Origin: an uncultured Planctomycetia bacterium
GTDB taxonomy: Bacteria > Planctomycetota > Phycisphaerae > Phycisphaerales > SM1A02
Direction of reading: 5' to 3'
Length of the DNA stretch: 53,454 nt
NCBI GenBank assembly: GCA_937871505.1
Contig: CALMPF010000071.1
Coordinates: 1-53,454, forward strand
Each line of letters starts with the position of its first letter. Positions within the stretch are counted from its first letter, which is position 1. A model generated the notes under the pieces. It did not search any database. It was not told where the DNA came from and was given only the letters and a program-made list of their open reading frames with translations. Positions 47,002 through 53,454 of the stretch are shown here, in pieces. The position numbers were made by a program, and so were the translations under genes.

Positions 47002-47526
47002 ATGACCGCGCCGCTCTTCCACATCGTCCTGCTCTCGCCGGAGATCCCCAACAACACGGGGAACATCGGCCGCACCGCGATGGCCACCGGGTGCAGGCTG
47101 CACGTCGTTCACCCCATCGGCTTCTCCATGGACGAGAAGGCCCGGCGCCGCGCGGGGCTGGACTACTGGAAGCACGTCGACTGCGTCGAGCATGCTTCGT
47201 GGCCGGCGTTTCTCGAGACCGAGCGACCGGCGCGGGCCTGGCTCTTCAGCGCCCGGGCGGAGCGCTCCCATTGGGATGCGCCGTTTCGGCCCGGCGACTA
47301 CATGCTCTTCGGACGGGAGTCGACGGGGGTCGATCCGGTCCTCCGCGCGGAGGTGATCGAACGCTGGGGGGCCGCGTGCGCCCTGCGCCTTCCCATGCGC
47401 GATCATCCCGGCGCCCGATCGCTCAACCTGGCCACCGCGGTCTGCGCCGCCGTCTACGAAGGATGGCGCGTGGTGGAGGCGGCGGCCGGCGGGGAATCGC
47501 GCTCCCGCCCGCCTGAGGCGCGGTGA
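47002..47526 (+). CDS. trmL: tRNA (cytidine(34)-2'-O)-methyltransferase TrmL (SPOUT family)
   Basis: In this 174-residue protein FHIVLLSPEIPNNTGNIGRTA is motif 1 of the SPOUT tRNA 2'-O-methyltransferases. YMLFGRESTGVDP and LNLATAVCAAVYEGWR are motifs 2 and 3, which form the trefoil knot that binds S-adenosylmethionine. HVVHPIGFSMDEKARRRAGLDYW is the TrmL-specific segment. It methylates the ribose of the wobble nucleotide in certain leucine tRNAs. The length is near the family's 155-165, with a short charged tail. No Shine-Dalgarno is seen at the ATG. It lies 112 bp after obg on the same strand and converges with kdsB. Confidence 0.93.
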   Translation: MTAPLFHIVLLSPEIPNNTGNIGRTAMATGCRLHVVHPIGFSMDEKARRRAGLDYWKHVDCVEHASWPAFLETERPARAWLFSARAERSHWDAPFRPGDYMLFGRESTGVDPVLRAEVIERWGAACALRLPMRDHPGARSLNLATAVCAAVYEGWRVVEAAAGGESRSRPPEAR

Positions 47527-47578
47527 GCGCCCGCGATGGAGGCGATCACGGAGGCCCATCCGCCGCGAGCGGCGCTGG

Positions 47579-48304
47579 TCAGGATCGCCGCGATCGGGCG
47601 ACGAAGGCGTCGTACTGCTCCTCGGTGTCGATGCCGTGAGCGCCGGAGGCGACCAGCGCCACCGCGATCGGGAATCCGTGCTCGAGCACGCGGAGCTGCT
47701 CGAGCCGCTCGCAGCGCTCCAGCGGCGTCTCCGGAAGGCTGACGTACGTCGCGAGGAAGGCCCGCCGATATCCGTAGATCCCGAGGTGCCGCAGCGGAGG
47801 CGGCGATCCTGCGCGATCGCGATCGAAGGGAATCAGGCTGCGCGAAAAGCACAGCGCGGTGCCATCGACGCGCAACGTCACCTTGACGACGTTGGGGTCG
47901 GCCGCGTCGTCGCCGCCGAAGGGCGCCGCCGCCGTCGACATCGGGACATCGGGGCGGCTTCGCAATGCGTCGATCACCGCCTCGATCGTGCCGGGATCGA
48001 TCTCCGGCTCGTCGCCCTGGACGTTGATGATCGCGTCGCAGTCGAGCCGCTCGGCGACCTCGGCGATCCGCGCGGTGCCGTTGGGGTGGTCTGGGCGGGT
48101 CATCCACGCCTCGCCGCCGAAGATCCGGACGGCTTCCGCGATGCGCTCGTCATCTGTGGCGATGACGATGCGCGACAGGCCGGAGGCGCTGCGGACGCGC
48201 TCCCAGACATGCTCGATCAGGGGCTTGCCGGTTCGGCTGGCGAGGATCTTCCCGGGAAACCGGGTCGAGCCCATCCGGGCGGGGATGACGGCGGCGAAGT
48301 TCAT
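47579..48304 (-). CDS. kdsB: 3-deoxy-manno-octulosonate cytidylyltransferase
   Basis: The 241-residue enzyme activates KDO with CTP to give CMP-KDO for lipid A inner core. MNFAAVIPARMGSTRFPGKI is the nucleotide-binding opening (PARxxSTRxPGK), IVIATDDERIAEAVRIFGGE, TRPDHPNGTARIAEVAERLD, DAIINVQGDEPEIDPGTIEA (the QGDEP motif) and LRHLGIYGYRRAFLATYVSLP all match KdsB. It is cytoplasmic, of normal length. With gmhA it indicates LPS of the heptose/KDO type. The neighbouring acetyltransferase gene upstream is separated by 31 bp on the same strand. Confidence 0.96.
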   Translation of the reverse strand: MNFAAVIPARMGSTRFPGKILASRTGKPLIEHVWERVRSASGLSRIVIATDDERIAEAVRIFGGEAWMTRPDHPNGTARIAEVAERLDCDAIINVQGDEPEIDPGTIEAVIDALRSRPDVPMSTAAAPFGGDDAADPNVVKVTLRVDGTALCFSRSLIPFDRDRAGSPPPLRHLGIYGYRRAFLATYVSLPETPLERCERLEQLRVLEHGFPIAVALVASGAHGIDTEEQYDAFVARSRRS

Positions 48305-48335
48305 GGAACGTGCGCATGCGCGGCCGTCCGCGCGA

Positions 48336-49619
48336 TCAGAAGCGGTCGGAGAGCCAGGGACGCGGGCCGGGGAAGAGCGAGTCGGCGATCGCGAGCGCGC
48401 CGTCGTCGCCCGCGAGCAGGCCGGCGAGCGCCGCTTCGCCCGGGCGCATCCAGCCGGCGTAGATCGTCGCCAGCGCGTCGATCCCGAGCGTGACCGTCGG
48501 CTGATCGTCGGCGCGGCTCGGTCTGCGGAGTCGGCCCTCGCCGCCCTCGACGTCGAGAACCCAGGAGCCGCCATTGCCTTCGAGGAGGTCGTCACGGACA
48601 TCGAGGCGGAGCGAGGCAGCGGCGCAGCGCGGCCAGCCGCGTCCGGCGATCGCCTCCGGGAGGCGGACGATCCTGAGCATCCACGCCTCGGTGCAGCGCG
48701 ATTCGATCCACGGAATCGGGACCGGCAGCGCCTGAGCCGCGCTCGCGCCGGACCCGCCGGTCGCGCCCAGGAGTGCCAGGAAAGGATGCCACGGCGGCAC
48801 GAAGAGCCGCGCCGTCGGCGCCGTCGGCGCGAGGCCCGCGAGCAGCGACAGGAGCCGTCGGCCCGCGGCCGCATCGCGGAAGGCGACATCGCCGACGATC
48901 GCCTCCGCGGGCGCGTCTCCCTCGCGGCGGCGACCGACGAAGAGAAACCCCTCGATGCGCTCGCGAGGATCGACCCCCGGAGCCACGACCGCATAGCCCT
49001 CGTGCTCCGCACCGGCGCGGTGGATCACCGAGAGCCAGCGAAACCCGGGCCGCGGGATGGCGCCATCGAAGCCTGCCGCGAAGGAGGCCTGGCAGGCGTG
49101 GAGCGCGGCGTCGTGCGAGGGGTCGAGGGCGATCGTCTCCGAGGTGCCGGTGATGGCGTCCTCCGGAATCCGTCCGGGGGCGCTTCCCTCCGCGTCGACG
49201 CGGCGCAGGGCAGCGAGTTCGCGGAGGCTGATGGATGTGTGGTACGCGCCGCCGGCGGCGCCATACCCGGCGCGCCGGTAGAGGGCGGAAACGCTCGGAA
49301 AGAGCGAGGAGAGCGGAACGCCGCCGTCGTGCATCTCCCGAAGCGCGTCGCGCATCATGGCGAGGGCGGTCCCGCGCCGCCGCGACTCCGGAGCGACGGC
49401 GACCGCCTGGACGCCGACCATCTCGACCGCGCGTCCGCCGAAGCACTGCGCCATCGGAAGCAGGACGAGGCAGCCGTGCGCCGGCGATCCGAAGACGCGA
49501 AGGTGCTCGGCATCGATCCGCGAGTGCCACTCCCGGGCGTCCTCGCGCGATCCGGTGAAGGCGAGATGGAGCAGGCGTGTGACGGCGTCGGTGTCGGCGG
49601 CGGTGACGGGGCGGAGCAT
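48336..49619 (-). CDS. Eis-like GNAT acetyltransferase with sterol-carrier-like C-terminus
   Basis: The 427-residue protein has the three-part architecture of Eis (enhanced intracellular survival) acetyltransferases: an N-terminal GNAT domain (MLRPVTAADTDAVTRLLHLA, VEMVGVQAVAVAPESRRRGTALAMMRDALREM, SALYRRAGYGAAGG), a second GNAT-like domain, and a C-terminal SCP2-like domain (RLDVRDDLLEGNGGSWVLDV, TVTLGIDALATIYAGWMRPGEAALAGLL). Eis proteins acetylate several amine positions on their substrates; the target here is unknown. The length matches Eis (about 400-410). The start codon at 49619 is the first ATG and gives the usual opening. It lies 31 bp before kdsB. Confidence 0.88.
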   Translation of the reverse strand: MLRPVTAADTDAVTRLLHLAFTGSREDAREWHSRIDAEHLRVFGSPAHGCLVLLPMAQCFGGRAVEMVGVQAVAVAPESRRRGTALAMMRDALREMHDGGVPLSSLFPSVSALYRRAGYGAAGGAYHTSISLRELAALRRVDAEGSAPGRIPEDAITGTSETIALDPSHDAALHACQASFAAGFDGAIPRPGFRWLSVIHRAGAEHEGYAVVAPGVDPRERIEGFLFVGRRREGDAPAEAIVGDVAFRDAAAGRRLLSLLAGLAPTAPTARLFVPPWHPFLALLGATGGSGASAAQALPVPIPWIESRCTEAWMLRIVRLPEAIAGRGWPRCAAASLRLDVRDDLLEGNGGSWVLDVEGGEGRLRRPSRADDQPTVTLGIDALATIYAGWMRPGEAALAGLLAGDDGALAIADSLFPGPRPWLSDRF

Positions 49620-49807
49620 GGTCGAGATCGCCGGGCGGCGGGCGCGGCTGTTCCGAGATGGGGGGGTGGAGCGCCCCGTGGATGGCGAGGAGCGCGGAGG
49701 CGCGGCCTGCGGCCGCTGGATCCGCCTCGCTGGCCGGCGTGCCGACGAGATCGCGGCGGCGTGGCGCCGCGGATGCCCTCGACGTCGAGGGACCCGCGGT
49801 GATCGCC

Positions 49808-51331
49808 TCAGGCGGCGCTGCCGCCGAGTTCGCGGATCAGCGTGTCGAGGTCCTTCCGCCGCGCGCGGATGTCGCGGAAGGAGATGTTCCGGCGGAGGAT
49901 GCTCGAGCAGATCTCGGCGGCCTCCTTCGCCATTCCCAGCGACTGCTCCTCCCGGGCGACCGCGATCATCGAAAGCATCAGGTCGTACTTGATCTCGAGC
50001 TCCCGGTCGCGGTCGGAGGCGTCGAGCACATCGAGCGCCTCGCGATACTCGCCGATGGCCTCCTGATGCCAGTTCTCCGCGGCGAAGCAGCGTCCCAGCA
50101 TCCATGCCGAGGTCAGGCGGAAGCGGGCGTCTTCCTTGGCGATCTGGAAGCTCGCCATCGCCGCGTCGTGGTTGCCGCGCTCGAACTCGAGGCGGCCCAG
50201 CTCGAACTTGATCGCCTTGTCGGTCGGGTAGCGCTCGGCGCGCTCGGCGAATTCGCTCGCCTCGAGGTCGATCGCCGCCTTGCGGAGGCGCTCCGCGTCG
50301 GCGACGGCGTCGGCTTCGTCGGGGGCGGCTTCGAGCGCCTCGCGCGCTTCCTTGAGCCGGCGCCGCGCCTGAGCGATCCGGATGTCGCCGGCAGCCATGC
50401 GGAAGCGGTACTCGGAGAGGTCGCGGAAGGCCCGCATGTAGATTCCGTGGGCGGTCTCCTCGTCCTGGGGCGAGCGCTTCAGGAGCTGGGCGTAGCGGTT
50501 CACGGCCTCCGGCGAGAGGGGGTTCGCCTCATACTCGGCGCGGGCCCGCTCGAGATTCCTCGCATCGGTCTCGGCGCCGCCGCCGATGGACTCCCGCTCC
50601 TCGAGGGCGCGCTGCTTCTCGGCGTCGCGGATGTTCGCGCGGAACCCGCCTTCCTTGCTCGCGTTCTCCGCGTACCCGCCCTGGGCGATGGCCCGCTGGG
50701 CGGTGAGCTCCTTCAGCTCGTTGATGAGCTGCGTGTCCGAGGGGTCGAGCTTCATCGCCGCCTCGCCGCACTGAAACGCCTCGTCCCAGGCCTCGACGGA
50801 CGCGAAGGCATCCTTCGCCTGGACGAACATCGACTTGGTCTTCTTCTGCTGCCTGAAGACGATGTTCTTGATCCGCGGGGCGATCCACTTGCCGAACTCG
50901 AGCTGATGGGCCTTCGCCGCGGCGTCGAGCGTCCGCAGGGCGAGCGAGACGTTGTTGAGATCGCGCATCCACGCCAGCTCGGCGGCGGCGAAGCGCTCGA
51001 CGGGGCCGGGCCCGTCGATGGGCTTGAGGTCGGCGCGGGTGGCGGGCTTGCCCCCGGCATTGAAGTGCTGCACCGCCGCCTCCCACATGGCGCCGTGCGT
51101 GTTCATGTCCCCGGGGTCGAGCTTGACCGCCCCGGCGAAGCAGGTCAGCGCGTACTCCGAGTTGCTCGAGAGCGCGGCGGTGCGCCCGTGCTCGAACCAC
51201 TTGCGGGCCTTCTCGGGGCTCGGCTTGAAGGCGCCGGCCGCGCCGGAGTCGCCGCCGGCGGGGGAATCTGCGCCGCCGCCTCGCGGCGACTGCGAGTCGT
51301 CGCGCTTGATGATCGATCGAAACCAGCTCAC
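49808..51331 (-). CDS. TPR-containing protein of unknown function
   Basis: The 507-residue protein is nearly all helix with TPR-like units: ARKWFEHGRTAALSSNSEYALTCFAGAVKLDPGD, AWDEAFQCGEAAMKLDPSDTQLINELKEL, NRYAQLLKRSPQDEETAHGIYMRAFRD and FELGRLEFERGNHDAAMASF. An acidic, Lys/Arg-rich central region (AEYEANPLSP, ARRRLKEAREALEAAPDEAD) links the repeats. No signal peptide is seen, so it is probably cytoplasmic. The start was set at GTG 51331 (VSWFRSIIKRDD) because the ATG at 51427 sits in a TATGCT -10-like hexamer 6 bp from the divergent def start. Function and partner are unknown. Confidence 0.75.
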   Translation of the reverse strand: MSWFRSIIKRDDSQSPRGGGADSPAGGDSGAAGAFKPSPEKARKWFEHGRTAALSSNSEYALTCFAGAVKLDPGDMNTHGAMWEAAVQHFNAGGKPATRADLKPIDGPGPVERFAAAELAWMRDLNNVSLALRTLDAAAKAHQLEFGKWIAPRIKNIVFRQQKKTKSMFVQAKDAFASVEAWDEAFQCGEAAMKLDPSDTQLINELKELTAQRAIAQGGYAENASKEGGFRANIRDAEKQRALEERESIGGGAETDARNLERARAEYEANPLSPEAVNRYAQLLKRSPQDEETAHGIYMRAFRDLSEYRFRMAAGDIRIAQARRRLKEAREALEAAPDEADAVADAERLRKAAIDLEASEFAERAERYPTDKAIKFELGRLEFERGNHDAAMASFQIAKEDARFRLTSAWMLGRCFAAENWHQEAIGEYREALDVLDASDRDRELEIKYDLMLSMIAVAREEQSLGMAKEAAEICSSILRRNISFRDIRARRKDLDTLIRELGGSAA

Positions 51332-51421
51332 GGTGTTGCTCGGGCCGCGGAGGGAGCGTCTGACGGGGCGCCTGATGGTGAACGAGACTCTGTGGCCAAG
51401 GGCGATGCGCTCATCAAGCCC

Positions 51422-51428
51422 TAGCATA
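51422..51428. promoter_or_regulatory. Overlapping divergent -10 elements between def and the TPR gene
   Basis: On the plus strand TAGCAT (51422-51427) lies 6 nt before the def ATG; on the minus strand TATGCT (51428-51423) lies about 90 nt before the TPR GTG. Both resemble -10 hexamers and occupy the same bases, so only one polymerase could use the site at a time. No good -35 element is visible for either. Confidence 0.35.
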
Positions 51429-51433
51429 CGCCA

Positions 51434-51955
51434 ATGTCAGTCGATCCATCGAAGCTTCGGATACTCGCGTATCCGGCAGAGGCCCTGCGCCGCACCGCGG
51501 CGCCGGTGGCCGCGATCGACGAGACCGTGCGGCGCGTCGCGGAGCGGATGATCGAGCTGATGCATGAAGCCGACGGCGTCGGGCTTGCGGCCCCGCAGGT
51601 CGGTCTCCCATGGCGTCTCTTCGTCACCGGCGGCGCGCCGGTCGGCGGGGAGGACCTCGTCTACATCAACCCCCGTTTCGTCCGCCTCGAGGGGGAACTC
51701 GTCGCGTCCGAAGAGGGCTGCCTGAGCCTTCCCGGGATCCGGGCGGAGATCCGGCGTCCGCCGTCGGCGACGATCACCGCCACCGATCCTGCCGGCCAGA
51801 GCTTCACGCGCAGCGACGACGGGTTCCTCGCCCGGGTCTGGCAGCATGAGCAGGACCACCTCGACGGCGTGCTGATCCTCGATCGCATGACCCCGATCGA
51901 CCGGATCGCGACGCGGCGGGCGGTGCGGAAGCTCGTTCTTGCCGCCGAGGAGTGA
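51434..51955 (+). CDS. def: Peptide deformylase
   Basis: This 173-residue metalloenzyme removes the formyl group from new polypeptides. All three motifs are intact: GVGLAAPQVG (48-57), EEGCLSLPG (93-101, metal-binding Cys) and QHEQDHLDG (137-145, HExxH). The opening RILAYPAEALRRTAAPV is the usual LRILxYPDPxLR. The length is normal. The ATG has no Shine-Dalgarno and lies 6 nt after a TAGCAT hexamer, so the transcript may be nearly leaderless. fmt follows after 4 bp, the conserved def-fmt pair. Confidence 0.98.
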   Translation: MSVDPSKLRILAYPAEALRRTAAPVAAIDETVRRVAERMIELMHEADGVGLAAPQVGLPWRLFVTGGAPVGGEDLVYINPRFVRLEGELVASEEGCLSLPGIRAEIRRPPSATITATDPAGQSFTRSDDGFLARVWQHEQDHLDGVLILDRMTPIDRIATRRAVRKLVLAAEE

Positions 51956-51959
51956 ACGC

Positions 51960-53336
51960 ATGCGTCTGGTCTTCTTCGGCTCGGGATCGTTCGGGCTGCC
52001 GACGCTGGAGGCGCTGGCGGCGACCGAGGAGATCGCGCTGGTGGTCACCCAGCCGGACCGGCCCGCGGGCCGCGGCCGGGCGCTCGCTCCGACGCCGGTG
52101 GCGGAGTGGGCCGAGCGTCGCGGCGTCCGGACGCTGAAGGCTGCGTCGGTGCACGAAGCGGCTGCGGTGGAGGCGATCCACGCCGTCGCGGCGGAGGCGT
52201 GGGTGGTGATCGCCTTCGGCCAGAAGCTCGCGCCGCATCTGCTCGGGGAGACCTTCGCGATCAACCTGCACGGTTCGCTGCTGCCGCGGCACCGCGGTGC
52301 GGCCCCCGTGAACTGGACGATTCTCGCAGGCGATGGCGTCGCGGGCGTCAGCGTGATCACGCTCGCCCAGCGGATGGATGCGGGCGGCGTGCTGCTCCGC
52401 CGCGAGCTTGCGCCGCTGCGGACTGAGACCGCAGGCGAACTGCACGACCGGCTCGCCGCGCTCGGACCCGGCGCCATCGCGGAGACGCTTCGGCGCTTCC
52501 GCGCGGGCACGCTCTCGCCGGAGCCTCAGGACGACCGGCTCGCGACCAAGGCACCCAAGCTCGGACGCGCCGACGCGTGGGTCGACTTTCGCGGAAGTGC
52601 GGAGAACGCCCGGCGGCGGATCAACGCGCTCGCTCCATGGCCCGGAGTCTCCGTGCGCCTGTGCGAGCGCGACCGGGTTGACGAGACCGGTCAGATGTCT
52701 GCGACCGGGTGCGATTCAGCGGCGGGTGCCCCTCCTGAAGCCGATCCGACGTCAGGGCTCGAAGCCGATTCTGGATCGACTCCCGGTGCCGCTCCCGATT
52801 CCAGTCCCGGTACCGTCTCCGGCCAGGGTCGCAGCTCCGGTCGGAGCCTGACCGCGCGGGGTGAAGCTCGCTCTGCGTCGGGCGCGGGACGGTCGGCGGT
52901 CGAGCTGAAGCTGCTCCGTGCGGACGCCGTCGGCGAGGGTGTCGCAGCGTGGGCCTCGAAGGGTGGTGATCGCGGCGGCGCGGAGGACCCGCGACGGGGT
53001 GAGTCTCGACGAGTGGTCCCAGACGCGCCAACCGAGCGACCAGCGCCCGGCGGGGCCGGCGAGGCGAAGGCACCGGCCGGATCGGGCGGGTCGGTCGGAT
53101 CGGGCGAGCCGGACGGATTGGGCGGTCTGGCTGGTCTGGCTGGTCTGGGCGATCGCGCCGAGCTGGGAACGATCGACGAGCGCGGATGGGTGCGCTGCGG
53201 CGGCGGCTGGCTTGTGCTGCTCGAAGTGCAGCCGGTCGGGGGGCGCGCGATGGCGTTCGGCGATTTCCTGCGCGGCCGGCGCTCGATCGTGGGGATGCGT
53301 CTGGAGTCGATCGTCGAACCTCCCGGTCGGGAGTGA
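51960..53336 (+). CDS. fmt: Methionyl-tRNA formyltransferase with two insertions in the C-terminal domain
   Basis: This 458-residue enzyme formylates initiator Met-tRNA. MRLVFFGSGSFGLPTLEALA opens the Rossmann domain, and FAINLHGSLLPRHRGAAPVNW carries the catalytic Asn-His and SLLP loop. TKAPKLGRADAWVDFRGSAENARRRINALAPWPG leads into the C-terminal OB-like domain. That domain is split twice: at about residues 240-312, before VELKLLRADAVGEG, and at about 328-398, before LGTIDERGWVRCGGGWLVLLEVQPVGGRAM. Removing both gives about 310 residues, the normal length. The insertions are rich in Gly, Ser, Pro and Asp. GGAG lies 8 nt before the ATG; an in-frame TTG at 51939 is not used. It is cotranscribed with def. 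Confidence 0.95.
   Translation: MRLVFFGSGSFGLPTLEALAATEEIALVVTQPDRPAGRGRALAPTPVAEWAERRGVRTLKAASVHEAAAVEAIHAVAAEAWVVIAFGQKLAPHLLGETFAINLHGSLLPRHRGAAPVNWTILAGDGVAGVSVITLAQRMDAGGVLLRRELAPLRTETAGELHDRLAALGPGAIAETLRRFRAGTLSPEPQDDRLATKAPKLGRADAWVDFRGSAENARRRINALAPWPGVSVRLCERDRVDETGQMSATGCDSAAGAPPEADPTSGLEADSGSTPGAAPDSSPGTVSGQGRSSGRSLTARGEARSASGAGRSAVELKLLRADAVGEGVAAWASKGGDRGGAEDPRRGESRRVVPDAPTERPAPGGAGEAKAPAGSGGSVGSGEPDGLGGLAGLAGLGDRAELGTIDERGWVRCGGGWLVLLEVQPVGGRAMAFGDFLRGRRSIVGMRLESIVEPPGRE
52690..52890 (+). repeat. Low-complexity insertion in fmt with intergenic-type repeat
   Basis: This stretch interrupts fmt in frame. It contains alternating CCGATT/CCGATC and CTCCCGGTGCCGCTCCCGAT-type units, the complement of the GGGAGCGGCGATC repeat at 43401-43433. 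A second low-complexity run of GGTCTGGCT and GGATCGGGCGG units lies at about 53087-53155. Confidence 0.55.
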
Positions 53337-53401
53337 ACTCGACGCGCGGCGTCCCCGCGCCTCCCTGCTCAGTCCCTCCCCGCGTCTGGCGACTGCGGCT
53401 T

Positions 53402-53454
53402 AGGTTCTGTCTGAAAACCCCTCCCGGAGCCGATCATGGAGGATCGGCACGGAG
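53402..53454 (+). mobile_element. Possible left end of an insertion sequence, cut by the window edge
   Basis: GGTTCTGTCTGAAAACCCC begins 65 bp after fmt, and its base composition is unlike the surrounding DNA. It resembles the terminal repeats of several IS families (GGTTCTGTC..AAAA). An ATG at 53436 with GGAG 8 nt upstream opens a frame (MEDRHG) that leaves the window and could be a transposase. Only 53 bases are visible, so the family cannot be named. Confidence 0.3.

Overview
The window is about 53 kb of very GC-rich bacterial chromosome, and its gene content points to the Planctomycetota, most likely a Phycisphaerae-type lineage. The evidence is three secreted proteins ending in the duplicated GDGVVDGADLGILLG dockerin-like module, a PEP-CTERM-type sorting tail (AIPAPPVAALLG plus an Arg-rich end), a pseudopilin of the H-X9-DG type, several HEAT-repeat lipoproteins, a YmdB homologue with GDH instead of GNH, and sparse Shine-Dalgarno use. 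Taxonomy is inferred from these traits, not computed.

Layout. 1-8.1 kb: the end of a PEP-CTERM-type protein, then on the minus strand tRNA-Val(TAC), a FlgI-like/HEAT lipoprotein, SMC and a HEAT lipoprotein. 8.3-13.7 kb: a large secreted repeat protein with dockerin and a strong terminator, a short HrpA-like DEAH helicase, and a LamG-dockerin protein with a structured leader. 14-18.8 kb: a MauE-like membrane protein fused to two thioredoxin-like domains, gmhA, a DUF3553 protein and a YmdB-type phosphodiesterase. 18.8-25.3 kb: a MITE-like repeat, then a three-gene RND efflux operon with overlapping start and stop codons. 25.4-36 kb: a histidine phosphatase, then a minus-strand run of a fused hydantoinase/oxoprolinase, moaD, moeA, a degenerate alpha/beta-hydrolase-like protein, a pseudopilin and a dockerin surface protein. 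The last two lie behind a sigma70-like promoter and a cobalamin riboswitch. 36-45 kb: a HEAT/pseudo-receiver protein, tRNA-Thr(CGT), a GNAT protein, a TPR protein, speA, a thioredoxin-like protein, a repeat-rich noncoding stretch with the second MITE-like copy, and a secreted protein. 45-53.4 kb: rpmA, obg, trmL, kdsB, an Eis-like acetyltransferase, a TPR protein, def and fmt, and possibly the left end of an insertion sequence.

The most notable system is the cobalamin riboswitch (about 35490-35846, minus strand). Its promoter sits just upstream, and its first downstream genes are a dockerin-bearing surface protein and a pseudopilin instead of a recognisable B12 transporter or synthesis gene. 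This suggests a B12-responsive cell-surface module. The riboswitch is directly supported by conserved motifs in canonical order; the role of the proteins is inference.

Housekeeping functions in the window include chromosome segregation (SMC), LPS sugar synthesis (GmhA, KdsB), polyamine synthesis (SpeA), translation (L27, Obg, TrmL, Def, Fmt) and molybdopterin handling (MoaD, MoeA). Start codons are often uncertain because many genes lack a Shine-Dalgarno sequence, and several have a -10-like hexamer only 6-9 nt before the start.
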